From assembly GCF_043290135.1 (NCBI RefSeq), contig NC_134710.1, forward strand, positions 318,144,616 to 318,208,615: a stretch of DNA of 64,000 bases. The letters run 5' to 3'. This document shows positions 44,440 through 55,271 of the stretch, piece after piece (within the stretch, counting starts at the first letter, position 1; each line of letters begins with the position of its first letter). This DNA comes from Rhipicephalus microplus. Its lineage: Eukaryota > Arthropoda > Arachnida > Ixodida > Ixodidae. The notes beneath the pieces are model-generated. The model did no database searches, was not told the DNA's origin, and saw only the letters and a list, made by a program, of their open reading frames with translations. The position numbers were made by a program, and so were the translations under genes.

Positions 44440-47400
44440 ATGCCCAACACCTGCTGTGTGCCGGGCTGTCGCTCGGGATGCAAGGGCAACGTCGAAAAAG
44501 TCTCCCTGTTCTGTTTACCAGCCGACGCAGAACAACGCGACAGGTGGAAACGTGCAATCCCGCGACAGGAGACTGTCGAATTTTTGTTCGACTCGAAGTA
44601 CGTTCGCATGTGCGAAAAACATTTCGATGCAAGTGACATCGTACGTGCGGACGTGTGTACAGTGAATGGGAAATCTTTTCACTGCCTCGATATCGGCCAA
44701 GACTGGTGGAAGGCGCCGCGCCAAGAATTTTCGAAGGTTTGCCTGCTTACCTCTCCAAACCAAAACAGCGTTCGCGTGGACTAACAAAGCGCCCACCTGT
44801 AAAAAGGCCACGAGAGCTTTCTCCAGACTGTGATGTGACAGTTGCGAATGCGAACGTCTCCACTGCAGCCAACGAAGAAATCAGCGGTAAGTCTGGCATA
44901 AAGCTTTCAAGTATCCTAACCGCTCACTGCGCTAACAAATTTCGCTCACTATACGCTAACAAAATTGGCTCCTTCCCTTATGAAATTTGCTCTTTGTCAG
45001 TCTTTGGAGATGTTGTAAGAACTGAGAATTGCCCAGGCTTCGCTGATGCAGAGTGTCAAACAGAGGTCCCAGTTTGTTCAGCATCGGAGCTGCAGAGAGT
45101 GAAGGCGCAACTTCGCAGCGTGAAGCAACAGCTTCAATCATGCCAGCGGAAACTCGCAAAAGCGGAGGCGCACTCGAATAAAAAAGGTGGAATGTACGGA
45201 GATATTCACAAGCTGTCAGACCGCGAGAAGCTCATTCTAGACCAGCGCATCATGAAGGCAAATATGAAGTCTACGAAAGCAGCACGGTAAGATCCCGTTT
45301 GTGAAGTGTGTTTGGAGTTTTATGTGACGTGCGGTTTTCGGAGTGTGCGCGTTTTCTTTCTGGATAATGATAGGAACTGAAAAGTGATGCCGTGGACCAA
45401 AATGCAATATTTTGTTTTACTTTGATAGTGCTGTTTGCTGGTGCTGTCGATGAATCGTGAACACAAAAATCTGCATTTTGTTTATTGCAGGTATAAAAAA
45501 GAATGGCTTTACGACTGTTTACTGCTGAAAATCAAATCGACAGCAGTTCATACATTTCTTCACGAGAATAATTTTCTGCCTCTACCACACCCTCGCACAC
45601 TCTACTCCTACCTAAAAATCTGAAGGCCGGCTTTGGATTTGATGAAAATTTATTTGCCATCCTCAAAGACAAAGTGGGAAATATTCCAGAGAGAGAACGC
45701 CGAGGTATCAATTTTTATTTTTTTTTGCAATTGATTTTTCGGGACTGTAGGTAAACAGCTGAAATAATATTTTTTTTTCTTTAGGGGTCCTGATGTTTGA
45801 TGAGATGAGCGTGAGAAGGAGCCTTCATGTAAGGGAATCGGATATGACACTGCTTGGAAAGGTCGACTTAGCAGAGCACACGAAGCCTACTGACCAAGTG
45901 AAAGATGGTGACCATGTGTTAGTGTTCCTTTTCCGACCATTCTTTGGTGGCTGGTCACCGAATGTTGGAGCGTTTTGCACGTCAGGGGCTGCACCAGGCT
46001 CCGCTATTGCTAAACTGCTCCTGCATTGCATTGGAATCCTGTCGAATGCCAATGTCGTTGTGGATGCAGTCACTTGCGATAACTCTATTTCGAACCGATC
46101 AGCATTGAACTCTTCGGGTAAATATTCATAAACATTATTTATCCTCATGGTATCTAGTACATGATCTTAAATATATATAAATGTCTTCCTTTTGGGTGTC
46201 AGCGGCGATATCGCCAGAGTGTCAACGTCATTTGAGCATCCATGTCACTCCTCCGAAGTCAATCAGGTCATAATTGACCCACCTCACATCTTCAAGTGCA
46301 TCAGGAATAACCTTCTGAAGACTGGAAAATACGTGGTAGGTAAAACACAGTTTAAGATAAGTCATCACAGCGCTCTGGCTGTTTTGTCTCACAGGCTTTT
46401 TGTTAATGTAACAGTTGTCTGGTGACAAAGAAGTACAGCATTTCCACTTTGAAGCTCTGCTAGACTACGAGGAGCAGCAAGCTGGACCTTGGGCTGTGCC
46501 AAAGCTTACGAAAGCACACATCAGGCCCAACGCTTTCCAAAAACTGAGTGTGAAACTTGCTGTCCAGGCAAGTCTGCTCTAGCATGTGTCATTAATTATT
46601 AATATGTATCAAAAAGTGCTGTTCCTTCATGAAAATACAGCACTCTGCCATATAACTTCTCTAAAATCTTTCAACTCTTCAGTGAAAGCACCGCTTCAGC
46701 AATGAACTTCTATCGCAGTAGAGAAGAATGTGTGAAACTTCGTGGCTCCAAAGCAACCTCGGATTTCGCGAGACGAACGAATATTCTATTCGACTGCTTA
46801 AATTCCAAGAGGCCACAAGATGTGCAGTATAATGAAGCAGAACACATTGCTGTAAGCCCTAATATTTCAAAGCTATGGTCGCTTCCTTTGAAGTTCCAAT
46901 TAAATCAGATTGTTTTTTAGACACTGAAGGAGAACATCGAGTGGCTTGACAGGTGGCACACTTACAACCAGAGTTTACCAAAGCAAAAGCAACTCTTCTT
47001 TCTGAGCAAGCCAACATGCAGTGCTCTGAGAATGACTTTGCACAACACAGTGACGCTTGTCGAAAAGCTGCTGAAATGTGGCTTTCGCTATGTTTTAGTT
47101 GGAAACTTTGGACAAGACCACCTCGAGGTAAATATAAACGTTTTTGCTAGTTGAAGACATTTTCTTTGCACTTTTCTCTCTTTCAGAAGTTTTTTGGCAT
47201 AGCAAGGCATGTTGCTGGAGCAGGGGGACAGCCAACGGTTCAGCAATTTTTGTTCATTTACCGGTTGCTCTCGGTGAACAACTTGATCCGCCCGCCACAG
47301 AGAGCCTCAGTTGAAGGGGATGGTCCACGTCTCTTTTTGAAAATGCAGGATCTCTTTCAAAATGAAGAACCTACTGTTAATCAGGTAAACATTTTAATAG

Positions 47401-48116
47401 CACACCAACGCTGCTCGTAGGGTGTCTCTCTATCGCATGAAAATGTGCTGAATGTTGTCTAGCCCTTTGATGCTAATGACATGCACGTCTGGTCGTATGA
47501 TATACAACGAGGTTCTATTCTGCTTTTTCTCTTTTCAAATTTCTCACTCTTGCGATTGTGGTATGAAAAAATATTTACGTTTCAGATTGATAACTTGGTG
47601 GTTCTTTTTGATGATATACTGCTGGAGCCTGCTGAATGCATGCAAGATATGATTCATCCGGAGTCAACGAGGGACTGCATTTTGGATTACCTTGGCAGCT
47701 ATGTTGCAAAGAAGTTTGCTACAATAAGCTGCAAGTACTGCCTCCAAACACTTAGAAGCAACTCCCGAGAGCCAACTGCATTGACTGCAATTAAGACGAG
47801 AGGATTTTTGCAAGTGCCATCGGCGCAACTATTGCGCCTCTTGCAAATTGTGGAGGAACATGTTGAAATGCGCACCATAGACAATATAGCCTGTGCCAAT
47901 GTCTACATGAACATTGTTGAGAACATCTTGCTGGACGAACGCACTTCCTCGGCCAGTGTTGGCTGTGGAACACATTTTGTGAGCACCACGGCAGAAGTTG
48001 TGCACTTTTTTATTAAGTGCCGTCTGTACTTTTTTACGCGCGAACAAAACAAACTGTTTCGTGCTGGTAGTCGCCCATCCTGTCCGGCCAGAGGAGGGAA
48101 AAAACCAGGGGCATAA
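44440..48116 (+). pseudogene. THAP-domain P-element-type transposase, multi-exon, broken
   Basis: Start at ATG 44440 (MPNTCCVPGC). The THAP zinc domain has C5, C10 and MCEKHF (C-x2-H). A 1-base frameshift (44665-44715) separates it from the AAPRIF motif (AVPTIF in the family) in the next frame. Exon edges with GT/AG signals: 44440-45286, 45491-45704, 45785-46117, 46203-46335, 46415-46567 (GC donor), about 46680-46851, 46921-47127, 47187-47384, 47586-48116. Motifs: GVLMFDEMSV and IIDPPHIFKCIRN (putative catalytic Asp regions), FARRTNILFDCLNS, KFFGIARHVAGAGGQPTVQQ, DCILDYLGSYVAKK. A second frameshift lies near 45618. Exact edges around 46567-46690 are unresolved. The Drosophila P transposase is about 750 residues; this is comparable. 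Confidence 0.85.
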
Positions 48117-48194
48117 ATTTTCTTTAATTATCTTTTTTGTGTCATTCACTCTATCTCCCAACTTTTCATCCATAGTTTCATCCACGTATATTTA

Positions 48195-48200
48195 AATAAA
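48195..48200 (+). promoter_or_regulatory. Polyadenylation signal of the THAP transposase gene
   Basis: AATAAA lies 79 bases after the last codon at 48116 and before the Gypsy insertion, consistent with the end of the transposase transcript. Confidence 0.6.
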
Positions 48201-48958
48201 CTCTATGTACCTGTGCTCATGGCAGTTTGGAATTCTAGACAATTGCCAGTAATCGCAGCAAAAAAAATATGCCGAGTATTTTGCCCACATTTCCTTGCAA
48301 GGCGCAGCGTTTTTGCAAAGTTCGAAATGCTACCCACTGCTAAGTAAGTAGCAGACAAATTTATCTCCATTAGGCAGAAATATTTCGCACATAAAGAGCT
48401 GGAAAAAATTGAAAGAGATATCTAAGTGGACAAAGAAAAGAAAGTGTACGGTTTAAGCCCGAAAGCGACTATACAGAAATCGAGAAATGTAAGAAATGTC
48501 ACGAACACATCCGTCACTTGACAGATACTCTCAGTCAAAACATTGCCAGCAATCAATGACTTGGGCAATTTGACAATGCGCATCATGTACAATATTGCCA
48601 CGTGCTAAGAGCTCGAAGGAACGTATAAAGGGACGCGACTGTCAAAAATCTCAGAGACCAAGAAGGACGTCTCCGCTGGCACGGGTTGCTCGTCTTCGAC
48701 TTCCTCGTTCACCGGCACAGAACTGACCCACTGTTCACTGGCACAGAATACCAGGTGGCATTACTCCTCCTCCCTAGAGAGCATCGACCCGATGCTCAAA
48801 CAAAAGTCTGCACAGCCGTGGGTCGAAGTAGGTAACACAAAAAAAAACATTAAACAAATTAGTGCACGAGAGAAAATGCGTCCTGGGCCCGGCAATCGGA
48901 AATAAACGGCATTCACTCTTCACACGAAGAGTTCACTGGCACAAGAAGAAAATTCGCA

Positions 48959-49891
48959 TCACCGCGTAAAGTATGGTTTTAGGCGGACTACGGGTACAGT
49001 CTCTGGACGTGGTAACCTGCGCTGTGATGATGGTGAGTCTCCGTCTGGAACCACTTCGTAGTTCACGTCGCTCACACGTCTGAGTACTTTGTAAGGTCCA
49101 AAGTACTTCCTCAAGAGTTTCTCACTGAGACCTCGCCGCCTAATGGGTGTCCAAACCCAAACTTGGTCACCAGGTTCATAATAAACTTTTCGATGGTGGA
49201 TGTTGTACCGCCGTGCATCTGCACACTGTTGAGTTAGGATGTGCACACGGGCCAGTTGACGTGCTTCCTCAGCGCGCTGAATGTACTCATTGATGTCGGG
49301 GGCTAATTGGTCGAGCTTGTCGATGTCCTCATATGGAATCATGGCGTCCAGCATAGTTCTAACATCTCGACCATAAACGAGTCGGAATGGCGTGAAGCGT
49401 GTAGTTTCCTGCGTTGCAGTGTTATACGCAAATGTTACGTACGGCAGGATGTCGTCCCACGTTTTGTGCTGCACATCCACGTACATAGAAATAATGTCGC
49501 CTAGCGTGTTGTTTAGCCTTTCTGGTAAACCATTACTCTGAGGGTGATACGCAGTGGTCTTTCGATGGGTTGTGTAACTCAACCTGAAGATATCATCCAA
49601 AAGTTTCGCTGTGAACGATGTCCCTCGATCAGTGATGACATATGACGGGGCACCATGCCGTAGCACAATTTGATGCATAAAAAAACTGGCAACTTCAGAC
49701 GCGGTCCCTCGTGGCAACGCCTTCGTCTCGACGTAACGCGTCAAATAATCGGTTGCGACAATAATCCATTTGTTGCCAGAAGAAGACAAAGGAAACGGGC
49801 CTAGGAGGTACATACCCACTTGTTCCGTGGTGGATCGATCGGTTGTAGGTGACCTGCAGGCTTTAAATGTGGTGTCTTGCGACGCTGGCAT
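48959..49891 (-). pseudogene. Gypsy 1 integrase core and C-terminus
   Basis: The DDE core is readable: KWIIVATDYLTRYVETKALP (first Asp), YVITDRGTSFTAKLLDDIF (second Asp), TAYHPQSNGLPERLNNTLGD (Glu). The upstream GMYLLGPFP has Tyr where related proteins have Asp. The C-terminal region (VWVWTPIRRRGLSEKLLRKY, GPYKVLRRVSDVNYEVVP) is complete to the stop near 48959. It would insert the DNA copy. The core frame is open, but it lacks its own start. Confidence 0.9.
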
Positions 49892-50343
49892 TCACAGCAT
49901 CCCTTCACGTAGCGTTTGACACAGGCAGACATTTTAGGCCAGTAGTAGAGTTGCCGCACCCGATCCATAGTTCTCGAGTAGCCCAGATGGCCAGATGTGG
50001 GCTCGTCATGGCAAGCTAATAAGACGTCATCGCGGAGGGCTTTAGGCACGACGAGAAGATGAGATCTGTCACCAGCACCGGCGTTCCTTTTGTATAGGAC
50101 GCCAATTCGTAGGCAAAATGATGGCAACGTTCGCGACATTGGACGAGGAATGGGCGCGGTGCCACCTTCTAAATGATCAATAATCATTCTTAGATCGGCG
50201 TCATTTCGTTGATGAGACATCAGATCCGGTCCGCTGACAGTTGCCACGAAGGCGCCGTCCTCTTCTGCGCTAGTACTGGCGGATTGAAGAGGTGGTCGTG
50301 ATAGCGTGTCGGCGTCTTCGTGCTTTTTGCCTGACTTGTACAT
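49801..50343 (-). pseudogene. Gypsy 1 end of RNase H region and integrase zinc domain
   Basis: Starts MYKSGKKHEDADTLSRPPLQ, the end of the RNase H/connection. It then carries the HHCC zinc-binding domain of integrase: CHDEPTSGHLGYSRTMDRV, LYYWPKMSACVKRYVKGCCE, CQRRKTPHLKPAGHLQPI. A frameshift around 49800-49890 separates it from the catalytic core. Confidence 0.85.
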
Positions 50344-50566
50344 GATGGTGACATCAAATTCCTGTAGGCGCAGACTTCATCGTGCTAATCCTCCTGAAGG
50401 GTCTCGTAGATTGGTCAAGCAGCACGAAGCATGATGGTCAGTCACCACTTTAAATGGTCTTCCATAGAGATATGGCCTAAACTTTGTTATTGCCCAAATG
50501 ACCGCGAGACATTCTTTTTCTGATGTGGAATAGTTAGATTCCGCGCGAGACAGTGTGCGACTTGCG

Positions 50567-51412
50567 TTAGGCTATTACCCGTTCAATGCCATCTTGTCTT
50601 TGTACCAAAACAGCTCCAAGACCGATATTGCTGGCATCAGTGTGTACTTCTGTGTCAGCATCTTCATCGAAGTGGCCGAGCACGGGAGGGGAAGAGAGCC
50701 GGTGCTGTAGTTCCGCAAAGGCAGTCTGCTGGTCGTCAGCCCAGACAAATGGTGTATCATCACGCGTGAGGCGTAATAGTGGCTCCGCATTGTTGGATAA
50801 ATTTTCAATAAAGCGCCGGTAATACGCGCACAGACCCAGAAACCGTCGAAGACTTTTCTTGTCTGTTGGAGGTGGAAAAGCGGTGACGGCATCAGTTTTG
50901 TCAGGATCAGGCCGAACACCAACGGCGCTCACGACGTGACCAAGAAACTTTAATTCTTCGTAGCCGAAATGACATTTCTCAGGCTTGAGTGTGAGATCGG
51001 CCGATCTAATGGCTTCGAGCACATTCCGAAGGCGACGAAGATGTTCTTCAAACGTTTCTAAAAACACAACGACACCATCGAGGCAGACGAGACAGCTTTT
51101 CCACTTGAGGTCTGCCAGGATGGTGTCCATCATTCGTTGGAATGTGGCTGGAGCGGAGCAGAGGCCGAAAGGGAGCACTTTGAATTCATAAAGTCCATCC
51201 GGCGTTACAAAAGCGGTCTTTTCCCGGTCACGTTCATCGACCTCTATTTGCCAATAACCGCTCTTTAAGTCGACGGACGAAAAATACTTCGCACGTCGCA
51301 GCTTGTCCAAAGAATCATCGACTCTGGGCAACGGGTACACGTCTTTCTTTGTGACATTGTTCAACTTTCTGTAGTCGACACAAAAGCGAAGCGTGCCATC
51401 TTTCTTTTTCAC
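50567..51412 (-). pseudogene. Gypsy 1 reverse transcriptase and start of RNase H
   Basis: RT motifs in order: [66 protein letters not shown], then CLDGVVVF where the family has YxDD, so the catalytic motif is mutated at two positions. The thumb follows ([35 protein letters not shown]), and RNase H starts with [19 protein letters not shown] stop near 50567 cuts the RNase H; its remainder (50350-50560) is in other frames. Confidence 0.9.
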
Positions 51413-51430
51413 AAGAACGACTGGTGATGA

Positions 51431-52384
51431 CTAAGGGCTGCTTGAAAGCTGTATCACGCCATCCTGAAGCATTTCCTTAACCTGCGTTTGAATCGCGTGC
51501 CGTTCGGTTGGCGAAACACGATAAGGCTGCTGCCGTATGGGATGTGCGTCGTCGTAGGTGATAATACGGTGTTTTGTTATCGGTGTTTGACGTATGTTCG
51601 ATGAACGTGCAAAGCATGTGTAGAACTCTAGCAACAGCTCGCTCAAACGCTGCTTGTTCGCTTCAGAAAGCGTTGGATTGATGTCGACGCTGCGGAAAGG
51701 CGTTTCAGCAGTGCCGATGGCCTCGAAAGCAAAACACTCGGTAACATTGGCGACTGGGTCGGCGTAGGCAATGACAGTTCCAGGAAAAAGGTGCCGGTGC
51801 TCGTAGCTGAAGTTTGTCACAAAAACGTTGCAGTGATCATCGCGAAGGTCAACAAGGCTTCTCGCTACGCAGACACCCTGAGACAGCAAAAGCAAGTGAT
51901 TGCTTTCTACGACTGCTTCACCGTGCATCACTCCGTCCCACGCCACCTGAACCACAACAGTTGCACGGGGTGGTAACGTGACAGCGTCGTCGACGACGCG
52001 AAGAGACACTCGGGAGTGGCTGGGGTCGGCGTAAGCTGTTGTGGCGTTTGTGGTCGCGAAAGTGACTAGACGTCGTCGAATGTCAATTATAGCACCATGC
52101 TCCCTGAGAAAATCCATGCCGATGATCAGGTCTCGAGAACACTGCCGGAGAACGCTTAAACTAGCAACAAATGTACAACCGCGGACTTGCAGTCTTGCCG
52201 TGCACATACCGAGTGGCGTGACGATATGCCCGCCAGCTGTACGAATTGGCGTTCGGTTCCAAGGCGTCGTTACTTTCTTGAGAAGGGCGGCCAGCTTTTC
52301 GCTAATTATGGAATAGTCCGCACCAGTGTCCACTAAAGCGCTGACTTCGCGACCATCTAGCAGAACAGGAATATCTAAGGACAC
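51431..52384 (-). pseudogene. Gypsy 1 aspartic protease and start of RT
   Basis: Protease: VSALVDTGADYSIISEKLAA (DTG active site), TPLGMCTARLQVRG and LIIGMDFLREHGAIID. After a spacer, the RT starts with HRIITYDDAHPIRQQPYRVS and DGVIQLSSSP, where a stop (TAG, normally Trp) ends the frame before [12 protein letters not shown]. The protease itself looks intact. Confidence 0.85.
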
Positions 52385-52433
52385 TCTTCCGCAATCAGCC
52401 GGTGGTGTCGTTGTCGATGTATCGTCGGTATCT

Positions 52434-53225
52434 TCAGTCCGCGTCGATAGGGGTCTTTGAGCATGACCAGTGTGAACGGCCTTGCCCCTGAAGGTCGCTG
52501 AGGCTAGTTTTCCCGACGCGGGCTAGGTGACCTGCCCTGCGCCACGCCCGCATAGGTGCGATGATTCGGCGAGAACCGCCGCGGTGATGAAGAGCGTGAG
52601 TGGTGCCGAGATGTCGATCCGCGCTGCTGAGCAACGTAGTCAGCGATTTCCGGAGGCCGCTGGCCGAACCTAGGAGGTGGGGAGTTGGCCGAAAAACCAC
52701 GAAGTCCCAGCTGTCGATAAGTACACTGTCGGAGATGTGCCCACGTTCACCACAGTGATAGCAAAGCGGACGTCGATCGGGGGCCCGCCACACGTCTGAT
52801 TTTCGCGGAATCGGTCGGCGGTCACTGAGGTACGGGCCCGCTTGGACTGCCTGAAGCATGGCTGGGGCTGTGGTATAAGGCGGAGTGAAATGTTGTGCAG
52901 GTTGGCGCAGAGTTTGGTATGCCGGAAGCATGGCAGGGGCCGCGGTGGGAAGCGGAGCCAAATCTGGTGCTGGCTGGAGCAGAGTTTGCGCATACGACAT
53001 GCGAGGGAAGTCATTTAAGGGCCGCGGCTCTGTCTGACAGGACGGTTCTCGTAGTGCCTGCTGAACTTCATCTCGGACGATGCCGGACAAAGAACTGACA
53101 GTGGGCGCTGAGGGTGCAGAAAACTTCTGCAGTTCTTCGCGAATTACGGAGCGTATGAGCTCTCGGAAGAAGTCGACGTGGGCCCCAAGACCACCCATGT
53201 AGTCCGTAGCAGAAGCAAAGTTCAC
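52434..53225 (-). pseudogene. Gypsy 1 Gag, C-terminal part with damaged zinc knuckle
   Basis: Contains the linker helix (FFRELIRSVIREELQKFS), a Pro-rich region with repeated PAM segments (TAAPAMLPAYQTLRQPA, TTAPAMLQAVQ) and the knuckle start RRPLCYHCGERGHI. After the His, a frameshift removes the last Cys of the CCHC motif. The rest of the frame is out of register with the normal Arg-rich tail. Confidence 0.75.
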
Positions 53226-53269
53226 TTGTCGCTCGTACGTCTGGGTCCGTTGCCGAAGCGTGCTTTCAA

Positions 53270-53974
53270 TCAGGACGGCTTCAGCAAGAAACTCTGACGT
53301 AGTCTTGGGGGGCTGCGTACAAGACCACCGAACAACTGCTCCTTCACTCCACGCATCAGGTAACGCACCTTCTTCTCTTCCGGCATGTGAGGGTCGGCTC
53401 GTCGAAAAAGACGCGCCATGTCCTCAACATACATTGCTACGCCTTCATTTGGCATTTGCATACGGCACTGGAGTTCACGTTCGGCTCGCTTTCGGCGATC
53501 GGGACTTGCATACGTTTCAAGAAGTCGGCGTTTGAAGTCCACCCATGACGTGAACACACCTGCCCGGTTTTCGTACCAAACCCGTGCCCCGTCATTCAAA
53601 CTGAAGTAGACATGTCGGAGCTTGTCTGTGTCATCCCACATGTTATGAGCGGCAACGAAGTCATAGTGGAGTAGCCAATCTTCAACATCCTCATGAACAG
53701 CACCATGAAAGGGATTCGGCGTTTTTGGTTTGAAGAGTGTATATTGCGATGGCGTTGCGCCTTCCATACCGGCTGGGTTGGAGCCGCTTGGGACGGCACT
53801 GCCTGGAATAGTTGGGGTCGTCATCTCTTCAGAGAGAAGTCCGAACTCAGGGTCCAGTCCACGGATCCTGCGGCTAGCACGGTGAACAGGCGTAACCACC
53901 GGTATGGGGCTGGAGCTTCTTGTACTAGGAGGGGTTCGGTGCATAGGGTACCCCCCACCTCCACCAGTTGTCAC
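53270..53974 (-). pseudogene. Gypsy 1 Gag, capsid part
   Basis: The frame begins near the 5' LTR. A Met internal to it (MTTPTIPGSAVPSGS) may be the true start. Motifs are FHGAVHEDVEDWLLHYDFVA, WVDFKRRLLETYASPDRRKR, CRMQMPNEGVAMYVEDMARL and HMPEEKKVRYLMRGVKEQLF, the standard Ty3/Gypsy capsid core. A frameshift near 53270 separates it from the nucleocapsid region. Gag packages the element RNA. Confidence 0.8.
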
Positions 53975-54363
53975 GTGCTAAGAGCTCGAAGGAACGTATA
54001 AAGGGACGCGACTGTCAAAAATCTCAGAGACCAAGAAGGACGTCTCCGCTGGCACGGGTCGCTCGCCTTCGACTTCCTCGTTCACCGGCACAGAACTGAC
54101 CCACTGTTCACTGGCACAGAACACCAGGGAGCAATATTGACAATACTAATCACTGCTATGAGTTGTTAGCGATAACACGGAGAAGGAAAATATCTGAAGA
54201 AGTGTATTTGATTGCAAACGCTTCTGCGAACGCACACCTGCCCTTCCAAGCGCGGCAGATCAATGCCCTCCTGTATATGGTGGCGCCTCTGGTGGCCACT
54301 TTTGTCCCTGTATGAAACTTTCGCGAGAGTTTCATGACCAGTAAAAAGTATTGAGGAACCATG

Positions 54364-54796
54364 CCAGTACTTAGCTACGGAGCAGACACCTGGAGACTTA
54401 CAAAGAGGGTTCAGCTTAAATTGAGGACAAAGCAGCGAGCAATGTAAAGAAAAATGGTACGTGTAACTTTAAGAGACAAGAAGAGAGCAGAGTGGATTAG
54501 GGAACAAACGAGGGTTAAGGATATCATAGTTGAAATCAAGAAGAGGAAATGGACATGGGCCGGGCATGCAGCACGTAGACAGGATAACCACTGGTCATTA
54601 AGGGTAACTAACTGGATTCCCAGAGAAGGCAAGCGGGTTAGAGAGAGACAGAAGGTTAGGGGGGAAGATGAGATTAATATGTTTGCAGGTATAAATTGGC
54701 AGCAGCAAGCACAGGACCGGGCTAACTGGCGGAACATGGGAGAGGCCTTTGTCCTGTAGTGGACTCAGTCAGGCTGATGATGATGATGATGACACT
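54364..54796 (+). pseudogene. RTE C-terminus and 3' end
   Basis: Continues the RTE after the nested insertion. The frame 54454-54759 has TLRDKKRAEWIREQTRVKD, KKRKWTWAGHAARRQDNHW, WIPREGKRVRER and WRNMGEAFVL, the typical C-terminus of tick RTE/BovB-like ORFs. The element ends at a (GAT)n microsatellite (54775-54791). Confidence 0.85.
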
Positions 54797-55128
54797 GTGA
54801 TTTAGTGTTAAACGAACAGTTTCCCCAGCAAACACGGAGGATACAAAAGCATGATTGACCGCTGCACGCGAGCAGCACAATGCAGCAAGTCTGTGAAAGG
54901 AAGACCCGTTCACAGTTGGTCTGGAAGGGAGCGAATGCGGGAATACTTACATAAATTTCCCTCACTTCGCTGCCAGACAACGACGCCGTGAGGCCAACGC
55001 GAAAAAAACAGTTCGAGACCAATTGTGCCACCACGCGATAGCAGATGACCTTTGTGCTGCGGCTTTGGCTACACTGGCCGCACTAGCTTTCTAACCATGT
55101 GATGTAAACAACCAGCCATACATTCAAA
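54797..55128. other. No gene recognised
   Basis: No supportable feature. It lies between the RTE 3' end and the exon candidate at 55129. Confidence 0.4.
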
Positions 55129-55271
55129 ATGGCAGCCAAGGCGTCGGCGGGTGCTGTGGCTCGCGTCAGAGCAATCTCGAACTACCCCACGCAGCTTGAC
55201 AAAGTTCACGGCTTTGAAAAATATGCATTCATTGAGAGCCTAGTTCAGATTACGATCACCGCGAAACACCG
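55129..55271 (+). CDS. Possible first coding exon, protein not recognised
   Basis: An ATG in a favourable context (aaaATGG at 55129-55131) opens 47 codons starting MAAKASAGAVARVRAISNY and ending VQITITAKH, followed by a potential splice donor GTAGGA. The N-terminus is Ala-rich and basic; the rest resembles a folded protein. No downstream exon was found and I do not recognise the family. It lies on the opposite strand inside the proposed 23 kb intron. Confidence 0.3.

Larger units (their letters stand above)
48596..54133 (-). mobile_element. Gypsy LTR retrotransposon 1, structurally complete
   Basis: A 5538 bp minus-strand element. LTRs 48596-48761 and 53968-54133, 166 bp each, with about six differences by eye. 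TSD ATAT (48592-48595, 54134-54137). On the minus strand the LTR starts TGC and ends GACA/GGCA; a polypurine tract (complement of ttactcctcctccctagag, 48762-48780) precedes the 3' LTR. A TGGTGGAGGTGG primer-binding-like site follows the 5' LTR. Gag, protease, RT, RNase H and integrase are all present, but damaged. It is nested in the P-family element. Confidence 0.95.
44212..54363 (+). mobile_element. P-element-family DNA transposon (THAP transposase) with nested Gypsy
   Basis: TIRs: left CATGGTCCCTTAATACTTTT, right (reverse complement) CATGGTTCCTCAATACTTTT, continuing as ACTGGTCATGAAACTC on both sides. The CATG start is also that of the Drosophila P element. Flanks carry an imperfect 8 bp TSD GCCGGTAC (44204-44211) and GCCAGTAC (54363-54370), where one G is shared with the TIR. 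Without the Gypsy insert the element is about 4.6 kb. It contains one intron-bearing transposase gene (44440-48116) on the same strand, followed by AATAAA at 48195-48200. Confidence 0.9.
41393..54796 (+). mobile_element. RTE/BovB-like LINE copy 2, split by the P-family transposon
   Basis: A plus-strand LINE in two parts: 41393-44211 and 54364-54796. It starts with a tRNA-like segment, then endonuclease and RT. The frame resumes across a 10 kb insertion with the RT C-terminus (54454-54759) and ends in (GAT)n. The junction sequence agrees with the uninterrupted minus-strand copy at 20520-20580. The enzyme frames have several stops and frameshifts. Confidence 0.85.

Noticed and set aside
48596..54133. 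Endogenous virus with an envelope gene
   Set aside because: No envelope-like frame follows the integrase before the 3' LTR; it is an ordinary Gypsy retrotransposon.
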